A DNA stretch of 64,000 nucleotides from the NCBI GenBank assembly GCA_964551445.1, contig CAZKCG010000003.1:124001-188000 (forward strand), in the 5' to 3' direction. Below, in pieces: positions 9,138 to 18,396 of this stretch; position 1 is the first letter of the stretch; every line of letters begins with the position of its first letter. The notes beneath the pieces are model-generated. The model had not been told where the DNA came from and made no database searches. It was given only the letters and a program-made list of their open reading frames with translations. Origin of the DNA: DAOPXV01 sp964551445 (lineage in GTDB: Bacteria; Muiribacteriota; UBA9980). A program made the translations under genes and the position numbers.

Positions 9138-9668
9138 TATTTTTCCCTGAATAATCTTCATATTTCATTTTTAAAAGACATTATTTCTTCCGGTTAAAAA
9201 TAACCCGGTCTTTTCTTGTTCAATAATGTATCATTCAACTTTTCTTTTTTAAAAACATCTCTATCATGAGAATAATTTGACATGATTTTATATCCGGGCG
9301 TAAAAACCGTTTGAAAATCCATCAGCATATTTTAATGAATTTCGAGTTCAGACCATATAAAAAGCAAATAAAAAAAGAATAAAATATCGCCGCTGGTAAG
9401 TAAAATTTAATTTCACATCATACACCAGTAATCAAAAAACCTCCTTTTCTCACATTAAACATCAAATTTAACAACGCTTTTCAGTTAAATTTATAAAACT
9501 GTTGTATTTAACGACAGTTTTTAAAAAATCATCTCTTATAACCGGTCTTATAACTCCAAAACCCTCTTAAATATTGATTTTTAAAATTTGGCATACTTTT
9601 CGCTTATAAATTTACTGAAAATGAAGTTCGCAACAAATTTTTAAAAATATATTAGAGGGGGAGCGGCC
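9138..9668. other. AT-rich 530-bp intergenic region
   Basis: No credible gene. It contains a weak hairpin with CCGGTTA / TAACCCGG arms near 9195-9215 followed by TCTTTTC (possible terminator of the PA14-like gene). A second hairpin near 9499-9525 (AAACTGT ... ACAGTTT followed by TTAAAAAA) and one copy of the recurrent AAACCGTTTGAAA motif (9301-9320) are also present. At 9589-9604, TGGCATACTTTTCGCT resembles a sigma-54 -24/-12 element (GG-N10-GC spacing is kept), 65 bp before the papain-fold gene; this is tentative. Confidence 0.4.
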
Positions 9669-11774
9669 ATGAATAAAATGAGCAATAAAATCTTTTTAGT
9701 GATGATACTCTCTTGTGTCGTATTTTTAAACGGATGCCTCGGCGGCGGCGGCGGAAGCTCAACCAACCCGGTCGCGTCAAGCCAGCAGGAACTCGCGGCC
9801 GTAAGCGATCAATCCCCCATAGCGAGCGCTGAAGCGTTAAATAATACGATAAAAGCCAATTCCGCTTCATGGTCGGCCGCTGAAAACTCCATAACTCAAA
9901 ATTTTAACATGTCATCCTTCGTTCCATCGGACCTCTTCGGATGCACTCCCGAAACCGGTTCAGGAAACGCCCCCAACAGAGCGCCTTCTTACGCGGCGGT
10001 CCAGCTTCCTTCAAGCCTCAACTGGCAGAACGCTTCAGGCGGAAACTTTTTAACCTCGATTAAAAATCAGGGAAGATTTGGAACATGCGTGGCTTTCGCC
10101 GCTATCGGCGCTCTCGAGGCCACCGAAAAAATAGCGACAGGCAATTGCTCAATTACTCCTGATTATTCAGAACTCGACCTTTTCTACAACGGCAAAGGAA
10201 ACTTCAGCTACGGATGGTACATATCGGCCGCGATGAACCACCTTAAAGCTAAAGGCGTAGTAAAAGAATCCGACGCGCCTTACAGTTTCGCCCCTTCTTT
10301 CAAGCTTTTAACGATCGCCCCCAGCTATACTAAAATAACCGGCTTCTATGCCTGCACAGGAAAAGACGCCATGAAACAGGCCATAATGAAAGCCCCCATA
10401 GCAGGCTCCATGGATATCTACCAGGATTTCCTCTACTATTCAAAAGGCGTTTACCAGCATGTTTCAGGCGCGAGGCTCGGCGGCCACGCTATAATGATAA
10501 CCGGCTGGGACGACAGCCAGAACTGCTGGATAGCCAAGAACAGCTGGGGCGAAAATTGGGGCGACAGAGGATTTTTCAGGGTCAAATACGGTCAGTGCCA
10601 GATCGACACTTACGTAGCTTACGGCCTCCAGGTCGCAGCTTCCAACGATCCTCTCAACCCTCCCGCGCCGGTCGATCCTCCCGCCGCTGAACTTCTTCCT
10701 CCCGCAAGCATTACATGCGAGCTTATCGCTGAAACCGAAATAACGATTAAATGGACGGCCGGCTCAGGCGCCGAAGGCTACGCGATATACAAGAACGGAA
10801 AACTGCTTTTAAAAACAAAGGAAACCACTTATAAATTCACTGGTCTCACACCTAACACAGTTTATCAGATGCAGATCTCATCATACAGATCAACGATCGA
10901 AAGCGCTAAAACACCGGTTTACTACCTCAAAACAAAAGCCCTTCCCGTTCCTCCCGCGTCTTTCAATCTCATAAAATCTACTCAGACCGAACTTTACATA
11001 AAATGGGCGTCAGTCAACGATATCGATGGCTATAACTTATACAAGAACGGAAAGCTTGAAACTAAAGTCACAGGCGCTACCGAATATGCGTTCACCGGCC
11101 TTACCGCAAACACCGCTTATCAGATACAGATATCGACCTTCAGAGGCGCCAGGGAAAGCGCGAGAACTCCTTATAAACTCTTCAGGACCCTGGCACCGCC
11201 TCCTCTTCCCGTTCCCGCATCGATCGATGTCACATTCGTTTCAACATGCGAGATCGAAGTAAAATGGCCCGCCTGCGATGGCGTAGAAGGTTACAAAGTT
11301 TACAGGAACGGAGTTCTCGTCGCTAAGACGACGGAAACGGTTCACAGATCGACGAAACTCAATCCCTCCACAAACTACACGATACAGGTCTCATCATTCG
11401 CCGGAACCCGTGAAAGCTTAAGAACGCCCTACAAAATAATAAAGACCGCAGCGCTTCCCGCAAGGCCCGCTATAACTAGTTTAAGACTCCTTCCGAGCGG
11501 AACCGCCGTCAACGTAACTTTCAATCTCTACGACGCCGACAGCGCCGCTTTGACGACCAGCCTTCTCTATTCGACCGACGGCGGGAAAACCTTCAATCCT
11601 TGCGCTTCAGCCACAGGCGATCTCGGAACGGTATCGACGGGCAGCGGAAAATCATTAAAATGGAATATAAAAGACGACTTCAAATCAAAAGGCGTAATAA
11701 GATACAAACTGGTAGTAAAAGACGGTTACTACACCGTTGAGACCCCGGCATATTACATTTCCGTGGCTTTATAA
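9669..11774 (+). CDS. Papain-fold (C1A) cysteine peptidase lipoprotein with fibronectin type III repeats
   Basis: A 701-residue lipoprotein. The lipobox LNGC puts the acylated Cys at 23, followed by LGGGGG. The C1A peptidase domain spans about 112-325, with the oxyanion Gln134 in NQGRFGTC, nucleophile Cys140, His273 in GGHAIMITGW and Asn291 in AKNSWGENWG, so the catalytic set is complete. The usual CGSCWAF block is altered to FGTCVAF. Three fibronectin type III-like modules (about 343-425, 430-512, 520-600) and a final beta-rich domain follow, presumably spacers or ligand binders. A cleavable propeptide may lie at 40-110. It should act at the cell surface or in the periplasm, degrading or processing proteins. 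A GAGGGGG ribosome binding site fixes the start. Confidence 0.9.
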   Translation: MNKMSNKIFLVMILSCVVFLNGCLGGGGGSSTNPVASSQQELAAVSDQSPIASAEALNNTIKANSASWSAAENSITQNFNMSSFVPSDLFGCTPETGSGNAPNRAPSYAAVQLPSSLNWQNASGGNFLTSIKNQGRFGTCVAFAAIGALEATEKIATGNCSITPDYSELDLFYNGKGNFSYGWYISAAMNHLKAKGVVKESDAPYSFAPSFKLLTIAPSYTKITGFYACTGKDAMKQAIMKAPIAGSMDIYQDFLYYSKGVYQHVSGARLGGHAIMITGWDDSQNCWIAKNSWGENWGDRGFFRVKYGQCQIDTYVAYGLQVAASNDPLNPPAPVDPPAAELLPPASITCELIAETEITIKWTAGSGAEGYAIYKNGKLLLKTKETTYKFTGLTPNTVYQMQISSYRSTIESAKTPVYYLKTKALPVPPASFNLIKSTQTELYIKWASVNDIDGYNLYKNGKLETKVTGATEYAFTGLTANTAYQIQISTFRGARESARTPYKLFRTLAPPPLPVPASIDVTFVSTCEIEVKWPACDGVEGYKVYRNGVLVAKTTETVHRSTKLNPSTNYTIQVSSFAGTRESLRTPYKIIKTAALPARPAITSLRLLPSGTAVNVTFNLYDADSAALTTSLLYSTDGGKTFNPCASATGDLGTVSTGSGKSLKWNIKDDFKSKGVIRYKLVVKDGYYTVETPAYYISVAL

Positions 11775-11917
11775 GTTAAAACAGCTTATCAGTTGAAAAC
11801 AAGCTCCGGCAAACATAACACAAAAGAACATCAGCGCTAATTTCAAGTGACAGATAAACGAACCGCAGCCAGGCGCATCCACGGATAATAATAATAAAAT
11901 CTCAGATGATCAAAGTT

Positions 11918-11971
11918 CTCCTTTTGTTGTAAGATCAGGCAGGTTCAGGCCCTGATCGAAAACAAGAGGAG
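11918..11971 (+). promoter_or_regulatory. Two-part hairpin sequestering a ribosome binding site
   Basis: Outer stem CTCCTTTTGTT / AACAAGAGGAG (11 bp, one G-U) and inner stem GATCAGG / CCTGATC are separated by a small internal loop. The AGGAG in the 3' arm is the Shine-Dalgarno of the following short ORF, so folding would block its translation. Confidence 0.45.
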
Positions 11972-11979
11972 ATCTTTAT

Positions 11980-12084
11980 ATGCAGCGGTTTTGGCTAAGG
12001 ATCCGGAAATTATTCAAGCGGTCAGGATATCGATATTACGAGCAAAACATAAGAGCAAAAAATCGCACAATGAAGTCTTGTTAA
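11980..12084 (+). CDS. Possible 34-residue basic small protein
   Basis: ATG lies 8 nt after AGGAG. The peptide (starts MQRFWLRIRKLFKRSG) has about ten Arg/Lys residues and almost no acidic ones, and its first half could form an amphipathic cationic helix. It resembles nothing I recognise. Its ribosome binding site is in the hairpin immediately upstream, which is the main reason to think it could be real. It may equally be chance in a non-coding RNA. Confidence 0.3.
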   Translation: MQRFWLRIRKLFKRSGYRYYEQNIRAKNRTMKSC

Positions 12085-12337
12085 TGGGATAAAACATGCG
12101 GGGCCGGAGTGAGCGCAAACACTTTACCGTAAAGCAAGTCTTTGCCGGTATTAAGTTTCTCATTTCAAGTCCGGACTTTGAGTGGCGTCACCCGAAATTG
12201 TATCTTTGCCCGAATATGACGCGGCGACGGTCAGTTTTTCAAATTATTAATTATAATCGTTCATATTACACATATTAAACCGTTTCAATTCGAAAACATG
12301 TTAAAGTAATAAATAAGCGCCATTAAAACCCGCGCAT

Positions 12338-12374
12338 AAAAAAAGAGGCCCGGCTTTCGTCAGGTCTCTTTTTT
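12338..12374. terminator. Bidirectional terminator
   Basis: The 12-bp stem AAAAAAGAGGCC / GGTCTCTTTTTT has one G-U pair, with A- and T-runs on either side. It is placed to end the LRR lipoprotein transcript (minus) and anything arriving from the plus strand. Confidence 0.85.
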
Positions 12375-12466
12375 GGCTTTTTATTCATCCGTCTATATTA
12401 TCTTGGCATACTTGCCTTAGCATGAATTAAATATCATGAAAATGATCGATCACACAATTATAGTTT

Positions 12467-15202
12467 TCAATACGTCAGCGTCGTAAAAGTGTTCCAGGAA
12501 GGCTTGGGAGACCAGCCTGAATTGGTCGCATGATAATATATTTTTAAACTGCCGGGAAAAGTTTTAAAGAGCTTCATCCCAGTCACTTCTGGCGCGTTCC
12601 CTTCGAAATATACTGAAGTCATGTTCACGCAACCGCCAAATGCTTCAGAGCTTATGCTCGTTACGCTGGCGGGTATTACAACAGCGCCCCTTATGCCCAC
12701 ATTCATAAATGAATAAGCTCTAATACTTGTTATACTGTTAGGGATTGTGACGCTTGTTAAGTACCTGCAAAGTGTAAACGCATGATCTTCAATACTAGTT
12801 ACGCTTTCAGGAATTGTGAAAGCGCCTGTTTTTCTTCCCGGGCAGCGTATAATTACTGTTTTATTTTTATTATATAACACTCCGCCGGCATCGCTGCTAT
12901 AATTAGGATTGGCGCAATCAACGGTTATGGCTGTCATTTCATTGCAATCATAAAAAGCCATATGTCCAATGCTCGTCACGCTGGCGGGTATTTTAATATT
13001 TATCAAGTTATAGCAATACCAAAAAGCAAAGTTTCCAATACTCTTCAGGCCGCACGGTATTATGACATTTGTTAAACCCACGCACCATACAAATGAATGT
13101 TCTCCAATATTCGTTACGCTTTCAGGAATTGTAAAAGTACCGGATTTTTTAGCAGGACACTGTATGATTGTCGTTTTATTTTTATCATATAGTACTCCGT
13201 TAACATCGCTGCTATATTTTTGGTTTTCGCGATCAACGGTTATTGCAGTCATTGCAAGGCAATAAGCAAATGCACAATATCCAATACTCGTTACACTATA
13301 AGGTATTGTAATATTTGTTAAGCTCCGGCAATAACAAAAAGCTCTATCTCCAATACTCTTCAGGCCACCACGGCAATATACATATTCACCATTCCCGGCG
13401 TTCGTCGTTCCGGCAAGTATAGTGACGTTCGTTAAATCACTGCAAGATTGAAATGCATCATTTCCAATGCTCGTTACGCTGGCAGGTATTGTGACATTCG
13501 TTAAACCTGTGCAACCAATAAATGAACAGGTCCCAATACTTGTTACACCGTTGGATATTGTAAACTTTGTAATTGACGTTTTATTGGCAAACGCACCAGG
13601 CCCAATAACCTTGGCTTTTATGGAAGCCGGGATCACGACCTGGCCGCCCTTGCCTACATATCCCGTAATGGTCACGGGATCACCGCCGTATATAAAATCT
13701 GATGCTGGTGATTCAAACGATGCAGGCGATTCAACGGTTATTTGAGCCGATTCGACCGCAGGTATGCTTCCGGAAGTAAATCCGACCGTTATAATTCCGG
13801 TCAGGTTACAGCTCAATCCGCTGAATTTCGCAACACCGTCCGCGTCGGTCTTAACGGTCAGCGTGCCGAGCAATGATCCAGTTCCGGTCTTTTTCACAGC
13901 CGTCACCGAAACGCCGGCGATCTTAACGTCATTATTCAAGGCGTTCTGCAATTTAATAACGGGCTGCTGCGCAAATACCGTTCCGGCGCTCGCCGGATTC
14001 GAAGGCTGCGTGACGATAACAAGTTTTGATGGCAGCCCGGGAACAATAACGCTGAGTTTGAATTGCGCCGTCTTCGTCGCGCCGTATTCTTTATAGATCG
14101 CGGTGAAAACCGCGGTTTCGGCAACGGAAGCAGATGCATACGATCTTCCCGTTAAAATTCCGCGCCCGGCGCTTTTCACCCAGGTAAGATTAGGACTTGA
14201 AGTCACTTCAGCCGATGTTCCGGTCGAATAATCAGCCTTTACTATTATTTGTGATAGATCATATACAGATCCTGTCTGGATCGCATCTATACTTTTGCTT
14301 AAATTTATCGTAAACGCCGGAAAAACCGGTTTTGTAACAACAAGCCTGAATGAAGCGCTTCTCGCTACTCCGGCCTCTGTGTATGCAGCTTTAAAAGTCG
14401 CGGTCTCGGCCAATTGCGGAGCTGTGTAAATATTTCCCTGCATTGTTCCGCGGCCTGAGGCAAGGGTCCATTTCAGATCATTATTTCCAGTGACATCGTT
14501 CAAAGCACCATTTGAATATTTTGCCGTTACGGCTATTTTGGATAGATCATATGTTGAAACTTCAACGGAGGAACCGACGATATGATCAGATACCTTGCTA
14601 AGAAGAAGCTGAGACAATGCTATAATTTTAAGTCTGAAAAGCGCGTATCTGGTAACTTTGTTTTCCATGTAATAAACTATGAATACCGTCGTGCCTGCCG
14701 CCGCAACCGGAGTGAAGACCTTACCCGAAAGCGAGCCAGCGCCATTATAGATCGCCCATTTCAAATTAGGACTTTGAGAGACATCGTTAGGCACCGAACC
14801 GGTTCCGGTGTATGAAGCCGTAACCGTAACCTTTTCACCTATGTTAAACGTCGTCTTCTCGACCGGCGAAAGCTGGATCTCGTATGAAACCATGTTTAAT
14901 GTAAGTTTTGAAAGAACCGGAGTCGAGGCGGCTATAGCTCTATTCGGGCCGTCAGCCGGAACACCGATCTTTTCGTTGATGACTTTTTCAAGCTGCTCGT
15001 AATATTTTTCCTCGTCGCCGTTTAAAACAATGCCGCTGTTTTCCATCATTTTAGCTATCTCGTGCACCTGAACTGGACTTTCGCTTCCAACCAGGCCCGT
15101 GGTCACGGAACCGCTGCCGCCGTCATTTCCGCCGCCGCCGAGGCATCCGCTCATAATTAAAGAAAGTACTGCGACTAATACCAGGATCATTTTTTTGTTC
15201 AT
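12467..15202 (-). CDS. Surface lipoprotein with Ig-like repeats and BspA-type leucine-rich repeats (LRR_5)
   Basis: A 911-residue lipoprotein with lipobox SGC (Cys20) and a GGGG tail. Residues about 100-390 form three related beta-sandwich-like repeats, followed by another Ig-like module (about 395-500). From about 515 to 890 come BspA-type leucine-rich repeats (recurring VTSIGxxAF, LTNVTIPxSV and IGDRAF units). LRR_5 proteins are usually surface adhesins that bind host or matrix proteins. The N-terminal 390 residues and the upstream DNA are nearly the same as in the neighbouring lipoprotein gene, while the C-terminal module is different. The start at ATG 15202 follows AAGGTGG; the GTG at 15211 overlaps that site and is unlikely. 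The terminator lies 90 bp downstream. Confidence 0.85.
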   Translation of the reverse strand: MNKKMILVLVAVLSLIMSGCLGGGGNDGGSGSVTTGLVGSESPVQVHEIAKMMENSGIVLNGDEEKYYEQLEKVINEKIGVPADGPNRAIAASTPVLSKLTLNMVSYEIQLSPVEKTTFNIGEKVTVTASYTGTGSVPNDVSQSPNLKWAIYNGAGSLSGKVFTPVAAAGTTVFIVYYMENKVTRYALFRLKIIALSQLLLSKVSDHIVGSSVEVSTYDLSKIAVTAKYSNGALNDVTGNNDLKWTLASGRGTMQGNIYTAPQLAETATFKAAYTEAGVARSASFRLVVTKPVFPAFTINLSKSIDAIQTGSVYDLSQIIVKADYSTGTSAEVTSSPNLTWVKSAGRGILTGRSYASASVAETAVFTAIYKEYGATKTAQFKLSVIVPGLPSKLVIVTQPSNPASAGTVFAQQPVIKLQNALNNDVKIAGVSVTAVKKTGTGSLLGTLTVKTDADGVAKFSGLSCNLTGIITVGFTSGSIPAVESAQITVESPASFESPASDFIYGGDPVTITGYVGKGGQVVIPASIKAKVIGPGAFANKTSITKFTISNGVTSIGTCSFIGCTGLTNVTIPASVTSIGNDAFQSCSDLTNVTILAGTTNAGNGEYVYCRGGLKSIGDRAFCYCRSLTNITIPYSVTSIGYCAFAYCLAMTAITVDRENQKYSSDVNGVLYDKNKTTIIQCPAKKSGTFTIPESVTNIGEHSFVWCVGLTNVIIPCGLKSIGNFAFWYCYNLINIKIPASVTSIGHMAFYDCNEMTAITVDCANPNYSSDAGGVLYNKNKTVIIRCPGRKTGAFTIPESVTSIEDHAFTLCRYLTSVTIPNSITSIRAYSFMNVGIRGAVVIPASVTSISSEAFGGCVNMTSVYFEGNAPEVTGMKLFKTFPGSLKIYYHATNSGWSPKPSWNTFTTLTY

Positions 15203-15320
15203 AACTGCCACCTTCTTTCTTTTATTTTAAAATTGATTTTTCAACTTCTTTATTACAAGCGTCAATTCCAATACTAAACCGTTTCAATCAGAAAACCGGA
15301 TAAAAATTTAAAGAGCGCTT
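14050..15320. repeat. Duplicated segment, copy 1 (lipoprotein 5' half plus upstream DNA)
   Basis: Matches 17130-18396 at high nucleotide identity, including a fully identical run of about 100 bp (near 14580-14680 and 17660-17760), and extends past the start codon into the upstream region. Confidence 0.9.
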
Positions 15321-15360
15321 CTTTATTAGTTATTGTTTTTATATGTGTTTGAGTGAGACT

Positions 15361-18282
15361 TTATCGAGCCGGAGCGTCTTCAGCATTCATAACAAGACGG
15401 AAACCTCTCATATAAGCTTCAGCATCTTGAGGAAAACCGCGTCGGGAAACCGAATTATTGCTGTATGTGCTCTGCCCTGCGCAGCCCCCGCGGAGTGTGC
15501 GATAATTAGTTCCCGGCAAGGCTGACGAAGGTCCACAAGGATCATTCACAGGCGATACCATATAATAATTGTGATCAAAATAATCGCTGCACCATTCCCA
15601 TACATTTCCGGTCATATCATATAATCCCCAGGCATTTGGAATTTTTGTTCCGACAGGATGGGTCGTAGGCAAAGGCCTGAAAGGCATCATCCAGAGTTCG
15701 TCATACCAGCAGTATCTCGGATCCATGAAATCGCCCCAATAATATAACGAGGTCGTACCCGCCCTGCAGGCATATTCCCATTCGGCCTCGGTCGGAAGAC
15801 GGAAATTTCCAATATTTTTACTTTTCAGCGTTCTTATGTAACTCTGACAATCATTCCATGAAATATCATCAACGGGATAATTATCAGTCCTTATACTTTT
15901 ATAATAATCATTATTTTCCCAATAATTGGAACCGGGAATATTCGGGAAACTTCCCATCACTTTAAGCCATTGCTGATTGGTCATTTCATATTTTCCAATG
16001 TAATAATCCTTCGTTATGCATACAGGATGCTGTGGTTTTTCATTTCCCTGTACATAAGACGTATGCCCCATCATAAAACTTCCGGCCTTTATCCTCACCA
16101 TTTCAAGCATAACACCGTCTCCAAGATCTATTTTTATAGTTGAAGCGCCGGTTAAATTAATTTTGTATTCAACTACCGAGATTTCAGAATCGGTCATACC
16201 GAACCTCATGGCAATCGCCTTGATCGCAGCAGTTTTCGATAAATTGAAAGGAGCATTATAAACCGTTCCGTTCACGGCTGAAGGAACTGTTCCGTCTAAC
16301 GTATATTTTATCACGGCGCCTTCCGTTGCTGATTTAATTGTAATGGCGACGGCTTTAGCATAAGTTCCGGCGGCGGGATCGAACACCGGCGCTTCAACTT
16401 TTTTCTGGACCGCGACGGTACCCATGGCGAGCCTGAAACCGCTGTGACTGGGTTTTCCGGAATGGTTGAATCCTGAGCGATACGCGGAGACGCATTCGGC
16501 GGCCGAACCCATATTTCCCGTGCCGCTGCTTCTTAAAACTCTGAGATCGCCCGATGCGGGACCGGAAGGATCGTTCGCGGGCGAAGTTTTATAATAACTG
16601 CTGCTGAAATAATCCGAACACCATTCGGCGACGTTGCCGCTCATATCATAGAGACCGAAGTTATTCGGAAGTTTCTGTCCGACAATGTTGGCTGAATTTT
16701 TAGAATTTCCAGAATACCAGCAATAATCGCCATTTATTGAAGTGCCCCAGTAGTACGGCGTGGCAGACCCTGCTTTACATGCATATTCCCATTCGGCTTC
16801 GGTCGGCATGCGGAAATTTCCAAGGCCTTTTGAATTAAGGGCATTCACAAACTCCTGGCATTCATTCCAGGAAATATGCTCGGCCGGATATCCGGGTCCT
16901 TTCTTATCATAACTCGGACTTGCTCCCATTACCTTCGCCCACTGTTCCTGCGTCACTTCATATTTTCCAAGATAAAAATCATTGGTTATATTAACCGTAT
17001 GAACCGGCGCGAATGAAGCGCTGCCCATTTGAAATCTGCCGGCGGGTATTCTCATCATTTCGATAGTTATTCCATCGCCGAGATTCACGGTTAACGAAGC
17101 GGCGGTGACAGGAGGAGCAGAGCCTGTCACGCTCAATCTGAACTGAGCCGTTTTTGCGGCGCCGTATTCTTTATAGGTCGCGGTGAAAACCGCAGTTTCA
17201 GCTACGGAAGCTGATGCATACGATCTCCCTGTTAAAACTCCGCGGCCGGCGCTTTTGACCCAGGTAAGATTCGGACTCGCGGTAACTTCCGCTGAAGTTC
17301 CGATCGAATAATCAGCCTTTACTACTATTTGTGACAGGTCATATGCAGATCCTGCCTGGATCATATCGACGCCCTTGCTTAAACTTATTGTAAATGTCGG
17401 TAAAACCGGTTTTGTAACAATAAGCCTGAATGAAACGCTTCTCGCCACTCCTGCTTCGGTGTATGTAGCTTTAAAAGTCGCGCTCTCGGCGAATTGCGGG
17501 GCTGAATAAATATTTCCGAGAATGGTTCCGCGGCCTGAGGCCAGCGTCCATTTCATGTCTTTATTTCCAGTGACATCATTTGAAGCTCCATTTGAATATT
17601 TTGCCGTTACGGCTATTTTGGATAGATCATATGTTGAAACTTCAACGGAGGAACCGACGATATGATCAGATACCTTGCTAAGAAGAAGCTGAGACAATGC
17701 TATAATTTTAAGTCTGAAAAGCGCGTATCTGGTAACTTTGTTTTCCATGTAATAAACTATGAATACCGTCGTTCCGGCTGCGGCGGCAGGCGTGAAAACT
17801 TTCCCGGAAAGCGAGCCCGTGCCGTTATAAATAGCCCATTTCAAGTTGGGACTTTGAGAGACATTGTTAGGCGCCGAACCTGTTCCAGTATATGAAGCCG
17901 TGACCTTCACTTTTTCTCCAAGGTCAAATGTTGTTTTTTCAACCGGCGAAAGTTGAATTTCATACGAAACCATGTTCAGCGTAAGTTTCGAAAGAACTGA
18001 AACTGAGGCGGATAAAGCTCTGTTCGGACCGTCAGCCGGAACGCCGATCTTTTCGTTGATCGCTTTTTCAAGCTGCTCGTAATATTTATCCTCGTCGCCG
18101 TTTAAAACAATGCCGCTGTTTTCCATCATTTTAGCTATCTCGTGCACCTGAACTGGACTTTCGCTTCCAACCAGGCCCGTGGTCACGAAACCGCTGCCGC
18201 CGTCATTTCCGCCGCCGCCGAGGCATCCGCTCATAACTAAAGAAAGTACTGCAACTAATGCGAAGATCATCTTTTTGCTCAT
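15361..18282 (-). CDS. Surface lipoprotein with Ig-like repeats and two FGE/sulfatase-modifying-type domains
   Basis: A 973-residue lipoprotein (lipobox SGC, Cys20, GGGG tail). The first 390 residues match the LRR lipoprotein. Two formylglycine-generating-enzyme-type (SUMF1) domains follow: one at about 400-620 and one at about 720-970, each with MGS or MMG, LGKYEVTQEQW or IGKYEMTNQQW, FRxPTEAEWEYAC and YDMxGNVxEWCSDYF. Between them lies a chitobiase/hexosaminidase C-terminal-like module (about 635-715). This fold is used by true sulfatase activators and also by many ligand-binding or structural proteins, such as C-type-lectin-fold variable proteins. With no sulfatase nearby and an exported location, binding is more likely than catalysis. 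The start at 18282 follows GAGGGTGG; upstream in-frame ATGs at 18315 and 18303 overlap or precede that site. Confidence 0.85.
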   Translation of the reverse strand: MSKKMIFALVAVLSLVMSGCLGGGGNDGGSGFVTTGLVGSESPVQVHEIAKMMENSGIVLNGDEDKYYEQLEKAINEKIGVPADGPNRALSASVSVLSKLTLNMVSYEIQLSPVEKTTFDLGEKVKVTASYTGTGSAPNNVSQSPNLKWAIYNGTGSLSGKVFTPAAAAGTTVFIVYYMENKVTRYALFRLKIIALSQLLLSKVSDHIVGSSVEVSTYDLSKIAVTAKYSNGASNDVTGNKDMKWTLASGRGTILGNIYSAPQFAESATFKATYTEAGVARSVSFRLIVTKPVLPTFTISLSKGVDMIQAGSAYDLSQIVVKADYSIGTSAEVTASPNLTWVKSAGRGVLTGRSYASASVAETAVFTATYKEYGAAKTAQFRLSVTGSAPPVTAASLTVNLGDGITIEMMRIPAGRFQMGSASFAPVHTVNITNDFYLGKYEVTQEQWAKVMGASPSYDKKGPGYPAEHISWNECQEFVNALNSKGLGNFRMPTEAEWEYACKAGSATPYYWGTSINGDYCWYSGNSKNSANIVGQKLPNNFGLYDMSGNVAEWCSDYFSSSYYKTSPANDPSGPASGDLRVLRSSGTGNMGSAAECVSAYRSGFNHSGKPSHSGFRLAMGTVAVQKKVEAPVFDPAAGTYAKAVAITIKSATEGAVIKYTLDGTVPSAVNGTVYNAPFNLSKTAAIKAIAMRFGMTDSEISVVEYKINLTGASTIKIDLGDGVMLEMVRIKAGSFMMGHTSYVQGNEKPQHPVCITKDYYIGKYEMTNQQWLKVMGSFPNIPGSNYWENNDYYKSIRTDNYPVDDISWNDCQSYIRTLKSKNIGNFRLPTEAEWEYACRAGTTSLYYWGDFMDPRYCWYDELWMMPFRPLPTTHPVGTKIPNAWGLYDMTGNVWEWCSDYFDHNYYMVSPVNDPCGPSSALPGTNYRTLRGGCAGQSTYSNNSVSRRGFPQDAEAYMRGFRLVMNAEDAPAR

Positions 18283-18396
18283 AACTGCCACCCTCTTTCT
18301 CATACTTTTAAACATGATTTTTCAAGTTCTTTATTACAAGCGTTAATTCCAATACTAAACCGTTTCAATCAGGAAGACGGATAAAAATGCAAAAAG
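17130..18396. repeat. Duplicated segment, copy 2
   Basis: Counterpart of 14050-15320. Similarity stops at the change of C-terminal module on one side and near the terminator-like hairpin upstream on the other. Confidence 0.9.

Larger units (their letters stand above)
11775..12466. other. 690-bp region with a hairpin, small basic ORFs and a terminator
   Basis: No long gene. It holds a two-part hairpin followed by a 34-codon ORF, then a possible 60-codon basic ORF at 12096-12278 that I could not support. One copy of the AAACCGTTTCAA motif (12275-12297) and a strong bidirectional terminator (12338-12374) are also here. Confidence 0.5.

Noticed and set aside
9138..9668. Search for a tRNA or riboswitch in the long AT-rich gap
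   Set aside because: No cloverleaf, CCA end or known riboswitch core was found; only simple hairpins are present.
12096..12278. 60-codon basic ORF after the hairpin-controlled small ORF
   Set aside because: Only a weak GGGAT precedes it, and there is no recognisable sequence or conservation signal, so it was left as unassigned DNA.
14582..17895. Two similar plus-strand ORFs (14582-14815 and 17662-17895) inside the lipoprotein genes
   Set aside because: They are similar only because the lipoprotein coding segment is duplicated; both are antisense to the conserved frame.
15361..18282. FGE-type domains considered as a working sulfatase-activating enzyme
   Set aside because: The protein is an exported lipoprotein, no sulfatase is nearby, and the fold is widely used for binding; catalysis is not supported.
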